Positions 23,865-35,609 of a stretch of 64,000 nt of DNA are shown here, one piece after another. Position numbers and translations under genes: made by a program. This DNA comes from Arachis hypogaea (lineage: Eukaryota > Streptophyta > Magnoliopsida > Fabales > Fabaceae): contig NC_092054.1 of the NCBI RefSeq assembly GCF_003086295.3, positions 16,999,878 through 17,063,877 of the forward strand. The letters are read 5' to 3'. The notes under the pieces were generated by a model, which was given only the letters and a program-made list of their open reading frames with translations, did not search any database and was not told where the DNA came from. Positions within the stretch are counted from its first letter, which is position 1; each line of letters starts with the position of its first letter.

Positions 23865-24196
23865 AAATTTTATGGTACTTTTGGCATGATTTACAAATCA
23901 AAACTTTTCTCCCCAAATTTTGGTAGAGTATTAATCAACTATCTAAAAAAAAAGTTAAACTAATTGAACAAGCATCAACTATGACCATGCTATACTCACC
24001 ATCCTTTTTAACCAGTTAATTCAACAAGCACCCAAACTCAAAAATACATATCACTCAAAAAATAAACAAAAGTCATGTTATATGGAGTAGTCTATTCTTC
24101 TTCACTTTTAAACAAATTCATGTCCAAAACAATTTAAATCACAAATCAAAATAATCCAAATCATTAATCTAATACTCTAAGCTCACTTGAAAAAGG

Positions 24197-24720
24197 CTCT
24201 GAATTTTGTAACAACCTATATTTTTATTTAAAAAATTTATAAACTTTTGTAACAAAATATATCTGGTATTATAAAATGTGATGGTTTTACATTAGTATGT
24301 AATATTTGTTAAAAAAAATGATAATTTGAAAAAAATTTAAATTTTTTATAACAAAATTTTGTTACAAATATAGTGTTTTTGTTATAAATATAAATCATGA
24401 CTCGTATACTCAATTCTATTAAATGATTCTAAATGAAACTCATTTTTTTATTATTAATTTTAACATAAAAAAGTAAATTATATTTGCCAATTTCATGGAA
24501 AAGTAATCATAACAAAGTTTTCTACCGGTACTAAGTAACAAACAACAGGAGCATTATTTTATCTTTCACTTCTACCCAAATCAACTTTTAAGACAAGAAT
24601 ATAATAAATTCTCAGAATTCGTTAAAGAAGATAAAATTTGATAGAATCTATTTCCAATGGAAAAAATTGTTCCTCAAAGCCCGAAATCATAGACACCCTA
24701 AGGTATATTTGAAAATACAG
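24197..24720. other. AT-rich spacer
   Basis: No coding or repeat structure that I can support. It lies between the second PPR-flanking repeat and the CACTA remnant. Confidence 0.45.
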
Positions 24721-24734
24721 GAAAAACGTTGAGT

Positions 24735-24965
24735 ATCGTCGAATTTACCGTTGGATTCATCAAATAAATCTACCGATAAAAGGATTACCGTCAGATTTAT
24801 CATAGTCCTTGAGTTGACGGTATAAACGTCGCCGGAAACTATTCTTACTGGCGGATTTTTCTTGTCCGACGCTAATGACCGGCGGATTTATCGTTGGTCT
24901 TTTTCAATGATTTGTATAGTTTGTGTTGATGGTTACCGTCGAATATATCCGACGGTAACTTTGGT
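24735..24965 (-). repeat. CACTA-like subterminal repeats
   Basis: At least six short copies of an ACCGTCGAATTT/CCGACGGTAA-like motif in both orientations lie within about 230 bp, at the 3' side of the minus-strand transposase remnant. Clustered short motifs of this kind are the subterminal transposase-binding repeats of En/Spm elements. I did not find the CACTA terminus itself. Confidence 0.6.
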
Positions 24966-25066
24966 ACCCCTGCTGAGGCGGCAACGGAGTAGGTGCTGCC
25001 GTCGGATCTCCATCAGCAGCGTTGCCGCTGGAACCCGTAGCACATCTACTAGTTGTACTCCTCCAT

Positions 25067-27036
25067 CTACTGTCGCAATCGATAAAGCTGCTCCAGCTTC
25101 TTCGTTAGGTCGGAGCTGACAGCAACGCGTACAAGCAGGTCTCGATACCTCTGCTTAGACTGCTCCGCTTGTTGGTGAAACTCCTGTGTTTGCTTTTGCA
25201 CCTCCTTCCTCAAGCCAACAACTTGCTGGGGATCAGCAGGGCTGGTGGCAGAGGTAGATGCAAAGGAAGCCACCAAAGCAGAGGAGCGGAGGCCACTTGT
25301 GAAGAATGACCGCAACCCGAAGTGGCGATTCTTGTGGGGTTCGGAGGTGGTCTCATGCCAAATTCAATCAGGATCCACCATTGAGGTCTCGAAGTCGGCT
25401 TCATCGGCCCCACTAGGTGGCTAAGATTGCTAGGTCGCGGCCCCAACCTCTGCATGTACTCCTCTTGCGTCATACATGTTAGTTGTGATTAGGATAATAG
25501 TTAAATAATTGACTTTAAACAAAATAAAGTTGAAACTTAGGATTAATTTAAAGTCACGTAATGGGCCGCAGATCGCTCATCAGCAAATCTCTCATTCTTT
25601 GCCTTTAAAGTATGCGTTTACTTGAAGGTCACTGCCAGTGTCACTTCATGATCCAACAACTTAGACTACAAATTAATATATCAATCAAGCAATAAAATAA
25701 ACGAACAAATTAAATAATGACAGACAAATAAATATGAACCAAATTACAGGAAGTCTTAATTCTAATTTCAAAAACATAATTCTAATTATTTTTATTTCAT
25801 TGAAAATCTTAAAAAATTTTGACAGAGTCTCCCCTAAAATTTGGATTTAGCACCCTTGGAGGGTTCCATCCAAACCAAATAACCATCAAACCTTCTCAAC
25901 TTATTAATTTATTCAATCATTATTAAGGTAACATACAAACAAGTCAATCATTATTAATACAGTCAAGCATTTTCCAAACAATCTCAACAGCAAGAATCAG
26001 CAAACAACTTAATAATCCAACATTTTCCAGCAATCTCATACCCTAATCTAACATATTCTAACCACTTAAATCCACTAAATCAGAAAATTATACTAACTAA
26101 TTAATTAACTTGATAATAAAAAAGGAAGTTAAACCAACCAAGCAGTTTTATATAAGCTCAGTTCAGTTCTTACGAGTCTGCTCTTCGTCTTCATGAAGAT
26201 CGTCGATCCCCCGTGTACCTCGACGACCTGGGCAAAGCCCCGTTAGCGACATTCATCAGACGGTGACGCTTGAACCCGTCATTATCTCTAAAATAGGCAT
26301 CCATCTCACGCTTGATGTTTGGACAGATCCATCTCGTCAAGTGGTCTTTCCCCTGACGCACATCGCTCATCATCTACTGAAACTATTTGTCTGTCTGGTG
26401 GTCATAGATCTTCCTGATTATGATATTGTGTTCTGCATCCCATATGAATTTCAACTACACAAAGTGGTTCATCAAGATTTGTTAGACAGAATAAAATACA
26501 ATTCAAATATATTTCAAGATTAGTTAATTAATTACCGTCCACTTCTAAAATCAGCACTCTCTGATCTCAGCCAGGATCCATGTGTAGGTCGGCCACGGGT
26601 GGTCATACATGTACTTAATCACCTCAGATATCTCCTGTGTGCAAGCATTGGGGTTTAGTGCAAACCTGTTAGAGAAAAATCCTCACATAAACAAACATAA
26701 AATATAAACAAACTTAAGATAAATAAACTTAACATAAAGAAACTTAAGATAAACAAACTTAACATAAACAAACTTAAGATAAGCAAACTTAAGTTAAAAA
26801 AAATTGAGCTCACAACTGCATGCCAACGGGCTAAATCCTCATCCGGATGACGGGTGGTGGTGGAAGGGCATCCTACTCGGGGGTATTGGAGGAATCACCA
26901 ACTACGGGCACCGTCGATGTTGTCGCTGCATCTGCAGGGGGCATAGCAGAAGGAGGTACCCAGTTTGGGTTTGGGACCATGATGAATTGCTGGGCTGATG
27001 GACCCGACTGTGGAGTCACAAGGTTCGACGAGGTAG
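25067..27036 (-). pseudogene. CACTA (En/Spm) transposase-associated ORF remnant
   Basis: Read leftward, the fragments follow the order of the plant transposase family (Transposase_24, Ptta/En/Spm). A Pro-rich N-terminal part lies at about 26,990-26,870. WDAEHN and IRKIYDH appear at about 26,440, MMSDVRQGKDHLTRW from 26,373, and IKREMDAYF with GFKRHRLMNVANGALPRSS follows. After a one-base frameshift comes IFMKTKSRL. LKAKNERFADERSAAHY lies near 25,600, then TQEEYMQRLGPRP at 25,470, and a coiled-coil tail with LRKEVQKQTQEF and SKQRYRDLL ending near 25,067. Introns or AT-rich insertions separate some blocks. Several stops and frameshifts make it non-functional. The LTR of element A starts five bases to the right. 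Confidence 0.8.
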
Positions 27037-27041
27037 CCTAA

Positions 27042-28774
27042 TGCGTGAGCATCTTTCCTATCTTTTCCTAGTGAATTTGCATCTAATTTGTTGAGTTTAA
27101 TAAAGAATTAATTATCTTTTAGCCAATATGGATGCTACTTTGAGTCTTTTGCAATTTTGTTTATTTTAGGTAGCATTCGGCTGGATTTGATGGAGTTTCT
27201 GCAGCACAAAAATCAAAGGAGATGGCAGCGAGGAGCGACGCATGCGCGTGACTGACGCGTACGCGTGAATGGGAGCTTTCCTTGGCAACGCGTACACGTG
27301 ACTGACCCGTACGCGTGATTTGAAGATTTGCACAGCGACGCATGCGCGTGACCGACGTGTCCGCGTGACTCGCAAAAAAGACCATCGACGCGTACGCGTG
27401 ACTGACGCGTATGTGTGACATGCGCCACGTGCAGAAAATGCAGAAAAATGTTGGGGGCGATTTCTGGGCTGTTTTGACCCAATTTCCAGTCCAGAAACTA
27501 CAGATTAGAAGCTGCAGAATGGACAAAACAAGTGGTCTCCACCCATCAGCTGAAGACTTGTTAATTAATTCAAATTTAAATTCAAATATTATTTTTAGGA
27601 AAATATATTATTTTAGTTTTAGATAATAGATTTCAAATTATTAAGATTAGATATAAAAGGAATTCCAACAGGGTGATTCCAACAGAACATTATTCCATTC
27701 CAATTTACAATCCTAGTTTTCTACTCTGAACCATGAGCAACTAACCCTCCATTGTTAAGGTTAGGAGCTCTGTCTATTTGTATGGATTGATTTTATTGCT
27801 TTTTCTCTTTTAATTTATGTATGGATTTACAATTTAAGAATTGTTTTCGCTCTTTACCTTATGAATTTGGGTGGAACAGAAGTATGACTCTCTTTCTATT
27901 TGAGTTCTTGTAAAACTTGGAAAAGCTCTTTACTTGAACAATAGTTTGAAAATATATTCTCCTAAATTTTAATTATCTGGATTTAACGGGATACGTGACA
28001 TATAATCCTTTTATTTTTGAGTAATTAGAGTTTTTGTGGCATATAAACTAGAATTTGGTCATCACCCTCTAATTGGAATTAATTGACCAAGGAATTGGCT
28101 GTTAATGAATTTTAGAGGAGACTAGAAAGGTCTAAGGAATTAGGGTCTAGTCACATATAGTTTGCCATAAATTAAATCCTACATGATTAAAATAGTTAGT
28201 AAGAAAAGTTAATCCGGAAAAATAGATAACTCTAAAACCTTAACTACCTTCTCCATATTTTATTCCCAACTTATTTATCTGCCTATCTTTAATATTATTT
28301 ATATTGTTTAATGTCTTTTACACTCCCAAACATTACTTTCTGTTTGCCTGACTAAGGGCCCGTTTGGGAAACTCTAGAAGTAGCTTTTTTTAACTTTTGA
28401 CTTATGAAAAATAGTAGTATTAATGTCGGGTGCAATTTTCAAAACCAAATTGCAACTTTCTAAGAAGCTATTTTGGAGCTTATAGAGAAGTTAAAAAAAT
28501 GAATTCTCTCATAATACTTCTACTTTTCATTACATTTCTTTAAAATAAGCACTTTTAGAGTTAAAAATCCAAACACAAAATAACTTATTTATAAGTTACT
28601 TTTATCAAAAGGATCTTAATCAAGTTAGTTACCCAAACTGGGCCTAAGCCTATCACTCAATTATTGTTGCTTGATCCATCAATCCTCGTGGGATCGACCC
28701 TCACTCACCTGAGGTATTACTTGGTACGACCTGGTGCACTTGCCGATTAGTTTGTGGTTAGAAATTTCGCACCA
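27042..28774 (+). repeat. element A 5' LTR
   Basis: Starts TGCGTGAGCATC and ends CGCACCA, six bases before the primer-binding site. The first about 340 bp match 44,719-45,050 at roughly 95 percent by eye, and the similarity begins abruptly at the same base in both. It contains an ACGCGTACGCGTGAC-type repeat array (about 27,230-27,420) and a MITE insertion at 28,356-28,644. Confidence 0.8.
28356..28644. mobile_element. Tourist-like (PIF/Harbinger) MITE in the LTR of element A
   Basis: A 289-bp insertion with inverted ends GGGCCCGTTTGGG and CCCAAACTGGGCC, flanked by the 3-bp duplication TAA (28,353-28,355 and 28,645-28,647). A TAA duplication and this size fit the Tourist/Harbinger group. There is no coding sequence. 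Confidence 0.8.
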
Positions 28775-28780
28775 TGTTTT

Positions 28781-28798
28781 TGGCGCCGTTGTCGGGGA
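28781..28798 (+). other. primer-binding site of element A (tRNA-Asp)
   Basis: TGGCGCCGTTGTCGGGGA differs by one base from the complement of the 3' end of plant tRNA-Asp (…CCCCGGCAACGGCGCCA), the usual primer of Athila-type elements. Confidence 0.85.
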
Positions 28799-29078
28799 TT
28801 GACTGTGATTAACAACTATTAGTTGTTTGATTGCTTAGATTAGGCGTTTTAATTTTAATTTTATTTAAATATTATTTTATTATTTTCGAAAAAAATTTAA
28901 ATAAATAAATAGCACTAATATTTTTCTTAATTTCTGAAATTAAGTTTGGTGTTTCCTAGTTAGTTTTATTTTAATTTTTCTTATTTTAATTTTTAGAATT
29001 CTGTTCTTTCTTCTTTGCTTTCCTGTTTATCACATGGTGCGTTTAATTCTGTTTGGTGTGTTGTGCTAAGGAAAAATA

Positions 29079-29188
29079 ATGAAGAGAGATCACATGGGTT
29101 ACTACTCCCACCCAAGTAGTAATTCATATGATTGTGGATGGAGGAACTACCCGAATTTTGGTTGTTAAAGTCAAAACCAAAGAAACTT
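29079..29188 (+). pseudogene. element A ORF1, N-terminal piece
   Basis: The frame starts at ATG 29,079 (MKRDHMGYYSHPSSNSYDCG) and meets a TAA after 27 codons at a position that the downstream frame reads through. It continues SQNQRN up to the AACTT duplication, where element F is inserted. The codons AAC-TT|C-AAT resume at 39,329. The protein is Tyr/Pro/Gln-rich from here on; see the second part. Confidence 0.7.
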
Positions 29189-30931
29189 TGGTGCGCAGAA
29201 ATTGTGATTACACTTTGATTATGTAAAATTCATTGCTCTTTCTTTCCCTGGCAATGGCGCCAAAAACATGACGCCAATACCATGGTTCACAACTTCGCAC
29301 AACTAACCAGCAAGTGCACTGGGTCGTCCAAGTAATACCTTACGTGAGTAAGGGTCGAATCCCACAGAGATTGTTAGTATGAAGCAAGTTATGGTCACCT
29401 TGTAAATCTCAGTCACGCGGATATAAAATAGTAATGGGGTTTTCGAAAATAATACTAAAATAAGGATAGAAATACTTATGTAATTCATTGGTTAGAATTT
29501 CAGATAAGCGTGTAGAGATGCTTTCGTTCCTCTGAACCTCTACTTTCCTGCTATCTTCATCCAATCAATCTTACTCCTTTCTATGGCTAGCTTTATGTAA
29601 GGATGTCACCGGTGCCAATGGCTACTTTCGATCTCTCTCGGGAAAATGATCCAAATGCTCTGTCACAGCACGGCTAATCGTCAGGAGGCATCACCTTTGT
29701 CGTTGGTTGCATCCTATTCCTCCCTGTGAAAATGTTCCGATGCGCTGTCACTGCATGGCTAATCATCTGGAGGTTCTCGATCATACTGGAATAGGATTTA
29801 CTATCCTTTTGCGTCTGTCACTACGCCCAGCACTCGCGAGTTTGAAGCTCGTCACAGTCATTCAATCCCATAATCCTACTCGGAATACCACGGACAAGGT
29901 TTAGACTTTCTGGATTCTCATGAATGCCGCCATCAATCTAGCTTATACCACGAAGATCCCAATATCTCGGACTCGGTCCCCTGTATTAGTAATCTAAGAG
30001 ATACTCGTTCAATCGAAGGTAGAATGGGAGTGATTGTCAGGCACGCGTTCATAGGGAATGATGATGATTGTCACGTTCATCACATTCAGGTTGAAGTGCG
30101 AATGAATATCTTAGAAGTGGAACAAGTTTAATTGAATAGAAAACAATAGTACTTTGCATTAATTCTTGAGGAACAGCAGAGCTCCACACCTTAATCTATG
30201 GAGTGTAGAAACTCTACCGTTAAAAATACATAAGTGAAAGGTCCAGGCATGGCCGAATGACCAGCCCCTCTGATCTAAGAACCAGGTGTCCAAAGATGTC
30301 TAATACAATAGTAAAAAGTCCTATTTATAATAAACTAGCCACTAGGGTTTACAGAAGTAAGTAATTGATGCATAAATCCACTTCTGGGGCCCACTTGGTG
30401 TGTGCTTGGGCTGAGCTTGAATGTTACACGTGCAGAGGCTCTTTCTGTGGAGTTGAACGCCAGGTTTTGATCCATTTCTGGCGTTCAACTCTGGTTTTTG
30501 ATCCATTTCTGGCGCTGAACTCCAGAATTGGGCAGAGAGCTGGCGTTGAACGCCAGTTTGCATCATCTAAACTTGGGTAAAGTATGGACTATTATATATT
30601 TCTGGAAAGCCCTGGATGTCTACTTTCCAACGCAATTGAAAGCGCGCCATTTTGAGTTCTATAGCTCCAGAAAATCCACTTTGAGTGCAGGGAGGTCAGA
30701 ATCCAATAGCATCAGCAGTCCTTCTTCAACCTCTGAATCTGATTTTTGCTCAAGTCCCTCAATTTCAGCCAGAAAATACCTGAAATAATAGAAAAACACA
30801 CAAACTCATAGTAAAGTCCAGAAATGTGAATTTAACATAAAAACTAATGAAAACATCCCTAAAAGTAACTAGATTCTACTAAAAACATACTAAAAACAAT
30901 GCCAAAAAGCGTATAAATTATCCGCTCATCA
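29189..30931 (-). repeat. element F 3' LTR
   Basis: On the minus strand it begins TGATGAGCGGATAA and ends GCGCACCA. It carries four GGCGTT-type near-palindromes between about 30,449 and 30,556. It is the same length as the 5' LTR, with only scattered differences. Confidence 0.93.
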
Positions 30932-32243
30932 CAACACCAAACTTAAATTGTTGCTTGTCCCCAAGCAACTGAAAATAGGATAAAAAGAAGAGAATATACT
31001 ATAAATTCCAACTATCAATGAAACATAGCTCCAATCATATGAGCGGGACTTATAGCTTTTTGCCTCTTGAATAGTTTTGGCATCTCACTTTATCCATTGA
31101 GGTTCAGAATGATTGACATCTATAGGAACTCAGAGTTCAGATAGTGTTATTGATTCTCCTAGTTCAGTATGATGATTCTTGAACAGAGCTATTTTATGAG
31201 TCTTGGCCGTGGCCCTAAGCACTTTGTTTTCCAGTATTACCACCGGATACATAAATGCCACAGACACATAATTGGGTGAACCTTTTCAGATTGTGACTCA
31301 GCTTTGCTAAAGTCCCCAATTAGAGGTGTCCAGGGTTCTTAAGCACACTCTTCTTTTGCTTTGGACCTTGACTTTAACCGCTCAGTCTCAAGTTTTCACT
31401 TGACACCTACACGCCACAAGCACATGGTTAGGGACAGCTTGGTTTAGCCGCTTAGACCAAGATTTTATTCCTTTAGGTCCTCCTATCCACTGTTGCTCAA
31501 AGCCTTGGGATCCTTTTTATCTATCCTTGCCTTTTGGTTTTAAGGGTTACTGGCTTTTTGCTCTTGTCTCTTGGTTTTAAGAGCTTTTGGCTTTTTCTAC
31601 TTGCTTTTTCTTTTTCTATTTTTTTTTCGCCTATATTTTTTCTGCAAGCTTTGTTCTTTGCTGCTTTTTCTTGCTTCAAGAATCATTTTTATGATTTTTC
31701 AGATTATCAAATAACATGTCTCCTTGTCATCATTCTTTCAAGAGCCAACATATTTAACATTCATAATCAACAACTTCAAAAGACATATGCACTGTTCAAG
31801 CATTCATTCAGAAAAAAAGAAGCATTGTCACCACATCAATATAATTAAACTAAGTTTAAGGATAAATTCGAAACTCATGTACTTCTTGTTCTTTTGAATT
31901 AAAATATTTTTCATTTAAGAGAGGTGATGGATTCATAGGACATTCATAACTTTAAGACAAAGTTACTAACTACTAATGATCATGTAATGAAGACATAAAC
32001 ACAGATAAGCACTTAACATAGAAAACGAAAAACAGAAGGAATAAGAACAAGGAATGAATCCACCTTAGTGATGGTGGCGTTTCCTTCTTGAGGAACCAAT
32101 GATGTCCTTGAGCTCTTCTATGTCTCTTCCTTATCTTTGTTGCTCCTCCCTTATTGCTTTTTGATCTTCTCTTATTTCATGAAGGATGATGGAGTGCTCT
32201 TGATGTTCCACCCTTAGTTGTCCCATATTGGAACTCAATTCTC
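30932..32243 (-). other. element F 3' internal untranslated region
   Basis: Non-coding. Next to the LTR, the minus strand reads CAAGCAACAATTTAAGTTTG then GTGTTGTG, the likely site for plus-strand priming. The 31.5-31.7 kb part is T-rich on the plus strand. No conserved domain is seen in any frame. Confidence 0.55.
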
Positions 32244-32486
32244 CTAGGGAGGTGTTGATTTGCTCCCAATAGTTTTGTGGAGGAAAATGCATTTGAGGCA
32301 TCTCCGGGGTCTCATGGTGATGAGCTTGAAAGGGACCTCGGGGATTACTTTCTTCTTGGCCACAACATCATAGAAGTGGTCTTGATGGGCTTTGGAGATG
32401 AACCTTTCCATCTCCCATGACTCGGAGGTGGAAGCTTTTGTCTTCCCTTTTCCTTTTCTAGAGAATTCTCCGGTCTTAGGTGCCAT
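32244..32486 (-). pseudogene. element F ORF2-like remnant
   Basis: From ATG at 32,486 (minus strand) the frame reads MAPKTGEFSRKGKGKTKAS, then MERFISKAHQDHFYDVVAKK and KKVIPEVPFKL, and ends after about 80 codons. The Lys-rich start and the F-x-x-x-H-Q-x-H-F-x-x-V block resemble the N-terminus of the extra 3' ORF found in legume Athila-like elements. A similar start (MAPKGGESP) occurs at 44,419. Both are preceded by a TAAGTTTGGTGT motif. Most of the protein is missing. Confidence 0.5.
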
Positions 32487-32839
32487 CAATGGTAATGGAA
32501 AAACAAAAAGCTTATGCTTTTACCACACCAAACTTAGAATATTGCTTGCCCTCGAGCAAGAAAAGAAAGAATTAGATGAAGAAGAAGAAGAAAATATGGA
32601 GAAGAGGGGGGATGTGTGTTTCGGCCAAGAAGAGAAGAGAGGGTTGTGTTGTGTGAAAATGAGGAAGAATGGAAGGCTTTATATAGGGAAGGGAGGGGGG
32701 TTAAGGTTCGGCCATATGGGTGGGTTTGGGTGGGAAATTTATTTGAATTTTGAAGGTAGGTGGAGTTTATTGGGTAGGTTTATGGGGAAGAGTGGGTGGA
32801 TGTGAGGATGATTGAGAAGAGAGAAGAGAGTGAGTGGAG

Positions 32840-33215
32840 GTAGTGGGGATCCTGTGGGGTCCACAGATCCTGAGATGATCCTGTGGGGTCCACAGATCCT
32901 GAGGTGTTCAAGGATTTACAACCTTGCACCAAATTAGGCATGTAAAATGCCCTTGCACACAACTCTGGGCGTTCAGCGCCAGGTTGGTGCCCATTTTGGG
33001 CGTTCAACACCCATTTGTTGCCCATTTCTGGCGTTGAATGCCAGAACCATACTTGTTCTGGGCGTTCAGCGCCAGCTTTTCTCCAGGGTGCCATTCTGGC
33101 GTTCAGCGCCCAGATGATGCCCATTTTGGGCGTTCAGCGCCCAGACACTGCCCATTTTGGGCGTTCAGCGCCAGAACCATGCTCTGTTCTGGCGTTGAAC
33201 GCCAGACAGGTGCTT
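32840..33215 (-). repeat. GGATCC tandem repeats and GGCGTTCAGCGCC motif cluster
   Basis: Two direct copies of an about 27-bp unit containing CTGTGGGGTCCACAGATCCT lie at about 32,847-32,904. About eight copies of a 13-bp near-palindrome follow (GGCGTTCAGCGCC, GGCGTTGAACGCC and variants) at 32,968-33,206, spaced about 25-40 bp. The motif is much more GC-rich than its surroundings and recurs in the LTRs of the same element. Confidence 0.85.
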
Positions 33216-33409
33216 CCTCCAGGGTGTGATTTTTCTTTTGCTGTTTTTGATTCCGTTTCTAAATTTTTCGTTTATTTTGTGACTCCACATGATCATGAAC
33301 CTAAGAAAACATGAAAAACAAAAACAAAATTAGATAAATAAACATTGGGTTGCCTCCCAACAAGCGCTTCTTTAATGTCAATAGCTTGACAGTGGGCTCT
33401 CATGGAGCC

Positions 33410-33930
33410 TCACAAATGTGCAGAGCTTTGTTGAGACCTCCCAACACCAAACTTAGAGTTTGGATATGGGGGTTTGACACCAAACTTAGAGTTTGGTTGT
33501 GGCCTCCCAACACCAAACTTAGAGTTTGACTGTGGGGGCTTTGTTTGACTCTGCTTTGAGAGAAGCTTTTTATGCTTCCTCTCCATGGATGCAGAGAGAG
33601 ATCCTTGAGTTGTAAACACAAGGTTGTCCTTATTTACTTGAAGGATCAATTCTCCTCTGTCCACATCAATCACAGCTCTTGTTGTGGCCAGGAAAGGTCT
33701 TCCTAGGATGATGGATTCATCCTCTTCCTTTCCAGTATCCAGGACTATGAAATCAGCAGGGATGTAAAGGCCTTCAACCTTTACTAGCACGTCCTCTACT
33801 TGTCCATAAGCCTGTTTTCTTGAATTGTCTGTCATCTCTAATGAGATTTTAGCAGCTTGCACCCCATAGATTCCCAGTTTCTCTATTACAAAGAGGGGCA
33901 TGAGGTTTATTCCTGAACCAAGGTCACAGA
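33410..33930 (-). pseudogene. element F aspartic protease with NSKFGVG repeats
   Basis: After a frameshift near 33,925 the frame reads CDLGSGINLMPLFVIEKLGI, whose D-L-G-S is the retropepsin active site in the Athila form. DFIVLDTGKEEDESIILGRP and FLATTRAVIDV follow, which is the flap-to-C-terminal region of the protease. The C-terminal tail has three copies of PNSKFGVG-type peptide, encoded by DNA repeats of AACTCTAAGTTTGGTGT. The frame ends at 33,410 where reverse transcriptase would normally begin. It would process Gag; because the frame is shifted relative to gag, no fused precursor is made here. Confidence 0.85.
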
Positions 33931-35600
33931 GCCTTAAAGATCATGGTGCCTATGGTACAAGGTATTATAAACTTTCCAGGATCTTGTCTCTTCTGAGGCA
34001 ATGTCAGTTGATCCAGATCACTTAGTTCATTGGTGAACAAGGGAGGTTCATCTTCCCAAGTTTCAATACCAAATAATTTGGCATTCAGCTTCATGATTGC
34101 ACCAAGGTACTTGGCAGCTTGCTCTTCGGTGACATCCTCATTCTCTTCAGAAGAGGAATACTCATCAGAGCTCATGAAGGGCATAAGGAGGTTCAATGGA
34201 ATCTCTATGGTCTCTAGATGAGCCTCAGAGTCTTTTGGTTCCTCAGAGGGAAGCTCCTTATTGATCACTGGACGTCCCAGGAGGTCTTCCTCCTTGGGAT
34301 TCATGTCCTCTCCTTCCCTTACAGGTTCGGCCATGGTGCTTATGTCAATGGCCTTGCACTCTCCTTTTGGATTCTCTTCTGTATTGCTTGGGAGAGTACT
34401 AGGAGGGATTTCAGTGATCCTTTTACTCAGCTGGCCCACTTGTGCTTCTAAATTTCTAATGGAAGACCTTGTTTCATTCATGAAACTTACAGTGACCTTG
34501 GATAGATCAGAGACTAAGTTTGCTAAGCTAGATGGATTCTGCTCAGAATTCTCTGTCTGTTGCTGAGTGGATGATGGAAAAGGCTTGCTATTGCTAAACC
34601 TGTTTCTTCCACCATTATTAAAGCCTTGTTAAGGCCTTTGATCCTTCCATGAGAGATTTGGATGATTTCTCCATGATGGGTTATAGGTGTTTCCATAAGG
34701 TTCACCTAAGTAATTCACCTCTGCTATTGTAGGGTTCTCAGGATCATAAGCTTCTTCCTTAGAAGATGCCTCTTGAGTACTGTTAGATGCAGCTTGCATT
34801 CCATTCAGACTCTGAGAAATCATATTGACTTGCTGAGTCAATATTTTGTTCTGAGCCAATATGACATTCAGAGTATCAATTTCAAGAACTCCCTTCTTCA
34901 TAGGTGTCCCATTATTCACAGGATTCCTTTCAGAAGTGTACATGAACTGGTTATTAGCAACCATGTCAATGAGTTCTTGAGCTTCTGCAGGTGTTTTCTT
35001 TAGGTGAATGGATCCACCTGCAGAAGTATCCAATGACATCTTTGCCAATTCAGACAAACCATCATAGAAGATATCCAGGATGGTCCATTCTGAAAGCATG
35101 TCAGTAGGACATTTTTTGGTCAGTCCTTTGTATCTCTCCCAGGCTTCATAGAGGGATTCACCTTCTTTCTATCTGAAGGTCTGAACGTCCACTCTAAGTT
35201 TACTAAGCTTTTGAGGAGGAAAGAACTTGGCTAAGAAAGCCGTGACCAGCTTATCCCAAGAGTTCAGGCTATCTTTGGGTTGAGAGTCCAACCACACTCT
35301 AGCTCTGTCTCTTATAGCAAAAGGGAAAAGCATGAGCCTGTAGACTTCAGGATCTACTCCATTAGTCTTAACAGTATCACAGATCTGCAAGAATTCAGTT
35401 AAGAACTGAAAAGGATCTTCAGATGGAAGTCCATGAAACTTGCAGTTCTGCTGCATCAGAGAAACTAGCTGAGGTTTCAGCTCAAAGTTGTTTGCTCCAA
35501 TGGCAGGAATGGAGATGCTCCTTCCATGTAAATTGGAATTAGGTGTAGTAAAGTCACCAAGCATTCTCCTTGCATTATTGTTGTTGGGTTCGGCTGCCAT
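33924..35600 (-). pseudogene. element F gag, interrupted by two stops
   Basis: One frame on the minus strand. The start MAAEPNNNNARRMLGDFTTP is followed by a retrotrans_gag domain (about residues 40-140) with FHGLPSEDPFQFLTEFLQIC, RARVWLDSQP and SWDKLVTAFLAKFFP. A TAG at 35,169-35,171 (TFR-stop-KEGESLYEAWERYK) and a TAA at 34,629-34,631 (KDQRP-stop-QGFNN) both sit where related elements carry Gln. After these come ANNQFMYTSERNP, a Q/S-rich linker, the coiled MNETRSSIRNLEAQVGQLSK, and an acidic segment leading to protease. I see no CCHC zinc knuckle. The product is the capsid precursor of an Athila-type element. Confidence 0.85.
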
Positions 35601-35609
35601 CTCCTTTAC

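Larger units (their letters stand above)
21038..24196. repeat. direct repeat flanking the PPR gene, copy 2 (interrupted)
   Basis: Colinear with 16,930-18,343 but expanded by two insertions: the hAT-type element at 21,210-21,959 and the long-TIR element at 22,843-23,864. It begins about 50 bp after the end of the broken DYW domain. The final segment (23,870-24,196) matches 18,026-18,343. Confidence 0.82.

Noticed and set aside
27230..27420. Regularly spaced ACGCG repeats resembling a CRISPR array
   Set aside because: Units are short, imperfect palindromes inside an LTR of a plant retroelement, with no cas genes and irregular spacers.
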